Positions 1 to 4,877 of a stretch of DNA of 5,175 nt are shown piece by piece. The translations under genes and the position numbers were made by a program. The notes under the pieces are model-generated. The model had not been told where the DNA came from and ran no database searches. It worked only from the letters and a program-made list of their open reading frames with translations. Positions within the stretch are counted from its first letter, which is position 1. Every line of letters starts with the position of its first letter. The stretch lies in NCBI GenBank assembly GCA_011777135.1, contig JAABVY010000072.1:1-5175 (forward strand), given 5' to 3'. The DNA comes from Candidatus Zixiibacteriota bacterium. GTDB lineage: Bacteria > Zixibacteria > MSB-5A5 > JAABVY01.

Positions 1-16
1 AATTAATATGTGTGGT

Positions 17-45
17 AAAAAAGCGGCAGATCATTAATCTGCCGC
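17..45 (-). terminator. Intrinsic terminator of the HMA gene cluster
   Basis: A perfect 9-bp inverted repeat (GCGGCAGAT at 23-31, ATCTGCCGC at 37-45) encloses a 5-nt loop. Read on the minus strand it is followed at once by six T residues (complement of 17-22). It lies 18 bp beyond the stop codon of the last HMA gene, so it closes the leftward unit. The other side (46-63) has only a short, interrupted T run, so strong termination from the right-going direction is less certain. Confidence 0.9.
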
Positions 46-63
46 CTATCATTTTTCGACAAT

Positions 64-291
64 TTACTTCTTGCGTTCTTCTTTGATGACTTCCGCAGTG
101 TAACCGGCATCCTTGACAGCATTGATCAGAACCTCATCCGATGGTTCCAGGCCGCTGAAGTTGACCTGCGCTGAATTCTTCTCATGACTGACATAGGCCG
201 AATCGACCTCGGATACCATCTCCAGAGAATTCTTGATTGTATCGGCGCTATAAGCGCCGGTCATGCCCGATATTCTCAAATGCTTCATCAT
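64..291 (-). CDS. Cysteine-less HMA-fold protein (divergent heavy-metal-associated domain paralogue)
   Basis: This 75-residue soluble protein consists of one HMA (ferredoxin-like, CopZ/MerP type) domain. It keeps the family pattern: beta-strand HLRISGM at 4-10, helix TIKNSLEMV at 18-26, the VDSAYV strand, and the C-terminal AVKDAGYTAEV helix and strand. The metal loop, normally GMxCxxC, reads GMTGAYS, so both thiolate ligands are gone (Gly12 and Ser15). By hand alignment it matches the neighbouring 398-622 product at about 39 of 68 positions, so it arose by tandem duplication. The frame is open and starts after a strong AAAGGAGG (complement of 300-307) with 8-nt spacing to the first of two ATGs. 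It is last of three genes and lies 106 bp after its neighbour. The fold is seen by family resemblance. A role without thiol metal binding (partner, decoy or other ligand) is inference. A recently inactivated duplicate is the alternative. Confidence 0.85.
   Translation of the reverse strand: MMKHLRISGMTGAYSADTIKNSLEMVSEVDSAYVSHEKNSAQVNFSGLEPSDEVLINAVKDAGYTAEVIKEERKK
243..259. repeat. Perfect 7-bp inverted repeat at the lost CxxC loop
   Basis: CGGCGCT (243-249) and AGCGCCG (253-259) are perfect inverted copies around an ATA loop. They lie inside the cysteine-less HMA gene, over the codons that replace the CxxC motif. The transcript could form a GC-rich hairpin starting about 33 nt downstream of the start codon. 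No T run follows, so it is not a terminator. The symmetry is seen directly; a function is not shown. Confidence 0.6.
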
Positions 292-397
292 AGTAACGCC
301 CTCCTTTCAATGGTTTATTTTGTTAACAGCCGAGTCTCCTGTCGCCTTATTCATTCGGGCTGTCAGTAAACCCATCCTGTTATAGAATTTTATTGCT

Positions 398-622
398 CTA
401 TTTTTTGGAAGTGGGCGTTATTACATCAGCAGTATACCCTGAATCCTTGACTGCCGTAATAAGCGCCTCGTCATTAGGACCGCTGCCCTCGAACATGATA
501 GTGGCCTCATCCTTATCCAGATCCACTAAAGCCGAATCGACACCATCGACCTTCTCCAGTGAATTCTTGATAGTCTGGGCACATTCAGGACATTTCATGC
601 CTGTAATCTTCAGTCGCTTCAT
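398..622 (-). CDS. Cytosolic heavy-metal-associated (HMA) domain protein, CopZ-like metallochaperone
   Basis: A 74-residue single HMA domain with no signal peptide. The metal loop is GMKCPEC, with Cys11 and Cys14 expected to bind a soft metal such as Cu(I), Hg(II), Zn or Cd through two thiolates. The rest follows the family: KRLKITGM strand, TIKNSLEKV helix, GVDSALVDL strand, and AVKDSGYTADV at the end. Proteins of this kind carry metal to P-type ATPases or buffer it in the cytosol, but no ATPase is in this window, so partner and metal are unknown. The ATG at 622 is preferred because GAAAGG (complement of 633-638) sits 10 nt upstream. The in-frame GTG at 631 would be only 1 nt from that site. 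It follows the membrane-anchored HMA gene by 29 bp, so co-transcription is likely. It is the close paralogue of the cysteine-less gene downstream. Confidence 0.9.
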   Translation of the reverse strand: MKRLKITGMKCPECAQTIKNSLEKVDGVDSALVDLDKDEATIMFEGSGPNDEALITAVKDSGYTADVITPTSKK

Positions 623-651
623 TTTTATCACACCTTTCTCAGATTATCAAT

Positions 652-981
652 CTAGTCGTTTTCAGCCGGAGCGCCTGCTTCCGACATAACCTCGGCCCCA
701 TAACCGGCTTTTTCAACCGCTTTGACCAGGGCCTCTTCCGATGGTTTCTGGTCCTTATAGCGGACAACTGCGGAATCCTCTTCAAAATATACAATTGCAG
801 TATCCACGCCCTCGACCGACTGCAATGCTTTTGTGACGTTTTCAACACAATGATTGCAGGTCATGCCTTTAATCTTGAAATCAATGACAGTCTCCTCACT
901 TTTTCCTTCTGAGCAGACTAACAAAAAAGCAACTGCCAAAACTACAGCTGCCCCTGCCAGCAAATATCCTTTAGCTTTCAT
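652..981 (-). CDS. Membrane-anchored or exported HMA domain protein (MerP-like)
   Basis: A 109-residue protein with an N-terminal hydrophobic segment (about residues 6-23, after a short Lys-containing head), then an HMA domain from about residue 32 with the metal loop GMTCNHC (Cys42, Cys45). The C-terminus is acidic and Ala/Glu-rich. The layout matches periplasmic mercury/copper-binding MerP-type proteins: the domain should sit outside the inner membrane, anchored or released. Cys23 at the end of the hydrophobic stretch is preceded by Leu-Leu-Val, a poor lipobox because position -1 is Val, so an uncleaved anchor or ordinary signal peptide is as likely as a lipoprotein. The start at 981 is chosen because AAAGGA lies 6 nt upstream. 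An in-frame ATG at 1029 has no ribosome site and would begin almost at the predicted transcription start. This is the first gene of the leftward HMA cluster. Confidence 0.88.
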   Translation of the reverse strand: MKAKGYLLAGAAVVLAVAFLLVCSEGKSEETVIDFKIKGMTCNHCVENVTKALQSVEGVDTAIVYFEEDSAVVRYKDQKPSEEALVKAVEKAGYGAEVMSEAGAPAEND

Positions 982-987
982 CTGCCA

Positions 988-993
988 TCCTTT
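988..993 (-). promoter_or_regulatory. Ribosome binding site deciding the start of the membrane HMA gene
   Basis: AAAGGA on the minus strand, 6 nt before the ATG at 981. It decides against the longer reading frame beginning at 1029, which has no purine-rich site in front and would add a basic Trp/Lys-rich 16-residue head before the signal segment. Confidence 0.7.
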
Positions 994-1037
994 CCACTTA
1001 TATAACAGTCTTTTTATCCATATGTTCATTGCACATC

Positions 1038-1065
1038 AATATAGGAACTCAGACTTTCTTGTCGA
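1038..1065 (-). promoter_or_regulatory. Candidate sigma70 promoter for the HMA cluster
   Basis: On the minus strand a TCGACA -35 box (complement of 1060-1065) and a TATATT -10 box (complement of 1038-1043) are 16 bp apart, each one mismatch from consensus. Transcription would begin near 1031, giving a leader of about 50 nt before the ATG at 981. Found by eye only. Confidence 0.45.
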
Positions 1066-1205
1066 TTAAAACATAAATTGTAATAATTCCGGTACAGTTC
1101 CCGTAAAAGTCAGGGAAACCATTCCATTTATTCAGCGTATCAAAGATTTATGAGGGAGACGCGAACTAAGTTCTGATAAATAATATTGTCTAACATATCT
1201 TTCTA

Positions 1206-1234
1206 TTGACAATCTGGGGTCATTTAAGGATTTT
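1206..1234 (+). promoter_or_regulatory. Weak candidate promoter for the oligopeptidase gene
   Basis: A perfect TTGACA (1206-1211) is followed after 17 bp by GATTTT (1229-1234), which keeps only the A2, T3 and T6 positions of the -10 consensus. A TATAAA at 1254-1259 is a better -10 box but has no good -35 at the right distance. Which one is used cannot be told from the sequence. Confidence 0.3.
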
Positions 1235-1294
1235 AGCACTTCTTAAACGAGATTATAAATTAACTTATCAAAAGATCTAAGGAGATTTTAAATT

Positions 1295-3436
1295 ATGTCC
1301 AGAAGGATGAAGATGTGGAGAGTAATTCTCCCGGGACTGATCAGCCTGTCCCTGTTTGCAGCAATTTCCTGTGGCGGTGAAAAACAGGAAGCCGCGGTTC
1401 CGCCCACAGCCGAAAAGATCCCGCAGGTGGATACGCTGCATGGCGATATTCGTGTCGATGAATATTATTGGCTGCGTGACAAGGAAGATACCAATGTTAT
1501 TGCCTATCTTGAGGCAGAAAATGAATATCTAGATAAGGTAATGGCTCACACCGAGGAATTCCAGGAGGCTATGTACCAGGAAATTCTGAGCCGAATCAAA
1601 GAGACCGATATAAATGTCCCCTACAGGCTGGGTGATTACTACTACTATTCCCGCACCGAGGAAGGCAAAGATTACCCGATTTACTGCCGCAAGAAAGGCA
1701 GTCTTGATGCTGATGAGGAGATTTATCTGGACCAGAATGTCCTGGCCGAGGGCTATGAGTACCTGGATATTGGACGGATGAAAGTCAGTCCAAACCAGAA
1801 ACTGCTTGCTTATACAATTGATACGACAGGATTCGAGAATTTCACGCTATTTGTCAAGGACCTGGAATCGGGCGATCTTTACCCGGATATCATCAAGGAT
1901 TGCGGTTATTCTCTGGAATGGGCCAACGATAACCAGACTTTATTCTATACTATCCGCGATGAAGCCAACCGTCCCTTTAAGCTCTTTCGCCATAAACTTG
2001 GAACCGAGCAGGAGGACGATCCGCTTGTTTATCATGAAACCGATGACATGTACTGGATGGGCGTCGGCAAAACCAAGGATGACGAGTACCTGATTATGGG
2101 TACCGGCACCCGCGGTACTGATGAGTATTATTTTCTTGATGCCGATAATCCCACCGGCAAATTCAAGATTGTCCATCCGCGTACACGCGGGCTGGAATAT
2201 AGCATCGATCATCACGAAGGCACATTCTATATCGTGACCAATGATAATGCCACCAACTTCAAGCTGATGATGGCTCCGGTTGATAATTCCTCCAAAAAGA
2301 ACTGGAAAGAGGTAATCCCGCATCGTGAGGATGTAAAGCTGGATTATATCGATGTTTTCGAGAATCATATGGTGGTCTGGGAGCGTGCCAACGGCCTGCG
2401 CCAGGTTCAGATCAGGAATTTCGAAACAGGAAATAATTATTACATCGAGTTTCCTGAGCCGGTTTACAGGGTCAGTTCTGGAACAAATCCTGAGTACAAC
2501 TCAAACACACTGCGCCTGGATTATGTTTCCCTGGTTACTCCCCAATCGGTATATGACTACAATATGGATAGCAAAGAGATGAAATTGATGAAACAGCGAG
2601 AGGTGCTGGGCGGATACGATAAGACACAGTATGCCTCAGAGAGAGTTTTCGCTACCGGTCATGACGGCGTCGAGATTCCGATTTCGATTATGTATAAAAA
2701 GGAGAATTTCAAGAAAGACGGCACCAATCCAATGTATTTCTATGTCTATGGAGCCTATGGAAATTCGATGGATCCCTGGTTCTCATCCAGCCGTCTGAGT
2801 CTCCTTAACCGCGGCTTCGCTTTCTGCATTGCCCATGTCAGAGGCGGCGGTGAGATGGGACGTGAATGGTATGACACAGGCAAGAAACTTCAGAAGATCA
2901 ACACCTTTGAGGATGTTATCTCATGCGCAGAATACCTTGTCGAAGAAAAATATACATCACCCGATAAACTGGTGTTGGTGGGCGGTTCAGCAGGTGGAAC
3001 TACTGTGGGTGCGGCAATGAATATGCGGCCGGACCTGTTTGAGGTCGTGGTCGCGCATGTGCCCTTTGTGGATATTATCAACACGCTCATGGATCCCTCC
3101 ATTCCGTTGACTACAATCGAGTGGGAAGAGCTGGGCGACCCGCATGACGTGGAATACTACCAGTATATGCTCAAATACTCTCCCTATGATAATGTGGAGG
3201 CTAAGGAATATCCGGCCATGCTGGTTACTACCGGGCTCAACGATCCTCGGGTGGCATTCTGGGAGCCGGCCAAATGGGTTGCCAGGATGCGTCAGATGAA
3301 GACCGACGATAATCCGCTGCTCCTGAAAACCAATATGGGAGCGGGTCACATGGGCGCCTCCGGAAGATACGAGGCCCTTCGTGAATTAGCGCTGGAGTAT
3401 GTCTTCATATTGGATCATTTCGGGATAGAAAGTTAG
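1295..3436 (+). CDS. ptrB: Oligopeptidase B (S9A serine peptidase) with lipoprotein-type signal
   Basis: A 713-residue prolyl-oligopeptidase-family enzyme that should cleave short peptides after Arg/Lys. Residues 1-26 form a basic head, a hydrophobic core and a lipobox-like AISC, so Cys26 may be lipidated. The beta-propeller domain follows, beginning with the family signature HGDIRVDEYYWLRD and an EAENEYLD helix. The C-terminal alpha/beta-hydrolase domain holds the triad: Ser565 in GGSAGG, Asp650 in GLNDPRV, His685 in GAGHMG. Spacings of 85 and 35 residues equal those I recall for enterobacterial OpB (532/617/652). Glu609 and Glu611 in the IEWEELGDP stretch match the two glutamates known to set basic-residue specificity. 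AAGGAG lies 10 nt before the ATG. The mature length of about 688 fits the usual cytosolic enzyme (about 686), so the signal is an addition at the front. It is probably monocistronic, ending at the terminator at 3512. Confidence 0.93.
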   Translation: MSRRMKMWRVILPGLISLSLFAAISCGGEKQEAAVPPTAEKIPQVDTLHGDIRVDEYYWLRDKEDTNVIAYLEAENEYLDKVMAHTEEFQEAMYQEILSRIKETDINVPYRLGDYYYYSRTEEGKDYPIYCRKKGSLDADEEIYLDQNVLAEGYEYLDIGRMKVSPNQKLLAYTIDTTGFENFTLFVKDLESGDLYPDIIKDCGYSLEWANDNQTLFYTIRDEANRPFKLFRHKLGTEQEDDPLVYHETDDMYWMGVGKTKDDEYLIMGTGTRGTDEYYFLDADNPTGKFKIVHPRTRGLEYSIDHHEGTFYIVTNDNATNFKLMMAPVDNSSKKNWKEVIPHREDVKLDYIDVFENHMVVWERANGLRQVQIRNFETGNNYYIEFPEPVYRVSSGTNPEYNSNTLRLDYVSLVTPQSVYDYNMDSKEMKLMKQREVLGGYDKTQYASERVFATGHDGVEIPISIMYKKENFKKDGTNPMYFYVYGAYGNSMDPWFSSSRLSLLNRGFAFCIAHVRGGGEMGREWYDTGKKLQKINTFEDVISCAEYLVEEKYTSPDKLVLVGGSAGGTTVGAAMNMRPDLFEVVVAHVPFVDIINTLMDPSIPLTTIEWEELGDPHDVEYYQYMLKYSPYDNVEAKEYPAMLVTTGLNDPRVAFWEPAKWVARMRQMKTDDNPLLLKTNMGAGHMGASGRYEALRELALEYVFILDHFGIES

Positions 3437-3511
3437 TTTCAATTGCTTTCTAGATGAGTTCTATCAGTCCATGTCCCGTTCTCTGAGCGGGATGAGAACC
3501 GACAGAGAAAT

Positions 3512-3548
3512 TGCCGGGTGGAAATATGATTGCCGCCCGGCATTTTTT
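3512..3548 (+). terminator. Intrinsic terminator after the oligopeptidase gene
   Basis: TGCCGGGTGG (3512-3521) pairs with CCGCCCGGCA (3533-3542), 10 bp with one U-G wobble, around an 11-nt loop. Six T residues follow (3543-3548). It sits about 75 bp beyond the stop codon at 3436 and is in the right orientation to end that transcript. Confidence 0.85.
3525..3548 (+). repeat. Direct repeat copy 1 (right half of terminator)
   Basis: A 24-bp segment covering part of the loop, the right stem arm and the T run of the terminator. It matches 3687-3710 at 23 of 24 positions, the single difference being T at 3531 against A at 3693. The copies are 162 bp apart and bracket the palindromic element. Confidence 0.85.
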
Positions 3549-3578
3549 ACAATACCAATGCAGAAAATACTCAATCCG

Positions 3579-3674
3579 GTCATTGCGAGGAGCGAAGCGA
3601 CGTGGCAATCTCGACTGATTGAAACAAGAAATCCGGAGATTCCCACGTCCCGGTAAATCGGGGCTCGGAATGAC
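3579..3674. repeat. Dispersed inverted-repeat element (MITE/REP-like) with two unlike halves
   Basis: The left half (3579-3612) runs from GTCATTGCGAG to GACGTGGCAATCTC. The right half (3636-3674), read in reverse, runs from GTCATTCCGAG to GACGTGGGAATCTC. The outer and inner blocks match, each with one G/C transversion, but the centres differ. The left centre holds GAGCGAAGC, containing the compact GCGAAGC mini-hairpin sequence. The right centre holds CCCG-ATTTAC-CGGG, a small stem-loop of its own. A 23-bp spacer separates the halves. The left sequence is a widespread intergenic repeat type in bacterial genomes, often mis-annotated as small proteins containing ARSEATWQS. No transposase is present, so it would move in trans if at all. 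Confidence 0.8.
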
Positions 3675-3686
3675 GACAAATGCGTT

Positions 3687-3710
3687 TATGATAGCCGCCC
3701 GGCATTTTTT
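3687..3710 (+). repeat. Direct repeat copy 2 (terminator right half without its partner arm)
   Basis: A near-identical second copy of 3525-3548, here followed by two more T residues (to 3712). No TGCCGGG-type left arm lies close in front, so this copy cannot form the same local hairpin. In RNA it could compete with the first copy for the left arm at 3512-3521. Confidence 0.8.
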
Positions 3711-3759
3711 TTATATCTTTTCGTTTTATTAAACGGCAGGATTCAAATGTGAGGAAAAT

Positions 3760-4743
3760 ATGAAGAGGTCATTATTATTTTTCGCTATACTATTGCTGCT
3801 GTCAGGCCCCCTGGCAGCAGATGATGAGGTCAAATCACACAATGTTACAACATCAGATGGAGTACGGATATACTATGAAACCCAGGGCGATGGTATACCG
3901 ATCATAATGATCGCAGGTGGGCCTGGCGGCTCGCCGGCATTTTACAGGGGCACGCATAAACTCTGGCTGGCTTACGGTAAGCTGGTATATGTGCATAATC
4001 GGGGACGCGGCAAATCGGAGATGCTCGATTCGATACCGGATGCCTACTCTCCGGCGAGTGATGTGCTCGATGTCGAGGCGGTGAGGCAGGATTTGGGCGT
4101 TGACAAGGTAATTCTCTATGGCCATTCCTACGGCAGTATGGTTGCTCTTTTGTATGCCGCTACTCATCCTGAGAATACACTTGCGCTTTTGACATCCGGA
4201 GCCCTCTCGGGAGAAAAGGCATTTCAGGAAGAGAACATTGATGCTGTCAAGTATTTCATAAGGCGGCATTATCCTGAGGCCTGGGATACGATCTCGACAC
4301 TTCATGCAAATGGCTATCTGACTTCTGATTCCGTCTACGAGGATCTCTTTCCCAATATGCTGGAGATGTATTACTACCACCCTGAGAATAATGAAAAGAT
4401 GATACCCTTCTGGAGCATGTTCAGTGATTCCACATCGATCGGTTTCAATTATGATGTTTACACCACAATAGTCGGCGATGATCCTGAATGGAGGGTGACC
4501 GGAACAATGAAAGGTCTGGAGCTTGCGCCTCTTCTTGGAGTTGTAGACTGCCCGGCGCTTGTTATGGGCGGACGCTATGATCGTGTATGTCCTCCTTCTG
4601 AACAATTTAAGATTGTGAAAGCGCTTGACAATGCCGAGATGATTATCTTCGACAAATCCGGCCACCGTCCCTTCATCGAGGAACCGGTCAAATTCTTCGA
4701 GATTACCGGCGAGTTTCTGCGGAAGGTAACCCGCGGAGAATAA
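3760..4743 (+). CDS. Secreted alpha/beta hydrolase, S33 prolyl-aminopeptidase-like
   Basis: A 327-residue alpha/beta hydrolase with a signal peptide: Lys-Arg head, Leu-rich core at about 5-14, probable cleavage around Ala19-Ala20, so it should act in the periplasm or outside. The oxyanion region GGPGG (53-57) resembles the HGGPG box of proline iminopeptidases, with Ala52 in place of His. The nucleophile is Ser123 in GHSYGS, the acid Asp274 in GGRYDRV, and the base His302 in SGHRPF. The Asp-His gap of 28 equals that I recall for Serratia prolyl aminopeptidase (268/296). HNRGRGKS (79-86) stands where the family often has DxRGxGxS. The cap domain, about residues 150-250, is Tyr- and acid-rich. 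S33 membership is well supported, but actual Pro-aminopeptidase activity is not, since many relatives are esterases or other hydrolases. GAGG at 3751-3754 serves the ATG at 3760. It follows the peptidase on the same strand but past a terminator. Confidence 0.85.
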   Translation: MKRSLLFFAILLLLSGPLAADDEVKSHNVTTSDGVRIYYETQGDGIPIIMIAGGPGGSPAFYRGTHKLWLAYGKLVYVHNRGRGKSEMLDSIPDAYSPASDVLDVEAVRQDLGVDKVILYGHSYGSMVALLYAATHPENTLALLTSGALSGEKAFQEENIDAVKYFIRRHYPEAWDTISTLHANGYLTSDSVYEDLFPNMLEMYYYHPENNEKMIPFWSMFSDSTSIGFNYDVYTTIVGDDPEWRVTGTMKGLELAPLLGVVDCPALVMGGRYDRVCPPSEQFKIVKALDNAEMIIFDKSGHRPFIEEPVKFFEITGEFLRKVTRGE

Positions 4744-4821
4744 ATGCCATAATGCAAAGCCTTTTACGGCTGAATTTAAGCCTGAAGTTTGATCAAAAGT
4801 ACTGTTAATTTCATATTCAGA

Positions 4822-4849
4822 TTGCATTTTTTTCCGTTGAGCTTATAAT
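4822..4849 (+). promoter_or_regulatory. Sigma70-like promoter for the YmdB-like gene
   Basis: A perfect TATAAT -10 box (4844-4849) lies 16 bp after TTGCAT (4822-4827), whose TTG fits the -35 consensus while the last three bases do not. Transcription would start near 4856, about 22 nt before the ATG at 4878, so the leader is short and contains the ribosome site. It makes this gene independent of the hydrolase upstream. Confidence 0.6.
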
Positions 4850-4877
4850 AGCCGTGTCAATAGGAAGCAAATATCTT

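Larger units (their letters stand above)
982..1294. other. Divergent intergenic region between the HMA cluster and the peptidase gene
   Basis: This 313-bp AT-rich stretch has no supportable gene. It separates two head-to-head units and must hold both promoters: a leftward candidate at 1038-1065 and a weaker rightward one at 1206-1234. Two small symmetries are visible: TTCCC (1098-1102) with GGGAA (1113-1117), and GAACT-A-AGTTC (1163-1173). They could be operators but are too short to claim. No clear MerR/CueR-type operator in a 19-20 bp spacer and no riboswitch was recognised. Confidence 0.6.
3437..3759. other. Intergenic region with terminator and repeat element
   Basis: This 323-bp stretch has no credible gene. 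It contains the oligopeptidase terminator (3512-3548), a 96-bp imperfect palindrome (3579-3674), and a second copy of the terminator's right half (3687-3710). A short TCCCG/CGGGA stem (3474-3492) precedes these and lacks a T run. No convincing promoter for the hydrolase at 3760 was found, although the AT-rich 3705-3731 stretch is the likely place. Confidence 0.6.

Noticed and set aside
326..363. ACAGCC/GGCTGT inverted repeat between the second and third HMA genes
   Set aside because: Only 6 bp with a 26-nt loop and no T run on the minus strand; not enough for an internal terminator or attenuator.
393..689. A 98-residue plus-strand open frame across the CPEC HMA gene
   Set aside because: Antisense shadow; the minus strand carries a clear HMA domain with a ribosome site.
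982..1029. Longer start of the membrane HMA gene at 1029
   Set aside because: No Shine-Dalgarno site and it nearly coincides with the predicted transcription start; the ATG at 981 has AAAGGA at 6 nt.
1940..2368. A 142-residue minus-strand open frame inside the oligopeptidase gene (and a similar one at 2987-3349)
   Set aside because: Antisense shadows of a gene with intact catalytic motifs; no family resemblance or start signals.
3464..3679. Small open frames on both strands across the repeat (including an ARSEATWQS-like peptide)
   Set aside because: They are translations of the dispersed palindrome, a known source of spurious small proteins.
3722..3735. CGTTT-TATT-AAACG stem-loop upstream of the hydrolase start
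   Set aside because: A 5-bp AT-rich stem is weak and common in such sequence; no riboswitch or operator family fits.
3853..4827. A 324-residue open frame on the minus strand opposite the S33-like hydrolase gene
   Set aside because: It mirrors a well-supported gene over almost its whole length, shows no recognisable domain, signal or ribosome site, and is explained by the codon bias of the plus-strand gene.
4751..4828. AATGCAA and TTGCATT inverted copies followed by T residues after the hydrolase gene
   Set aside because: The arms are 7 bp and 64 nt apart, and the right arm overlaps the -35 region of the next promoter; no clear terminator for the hydrolase could be named.
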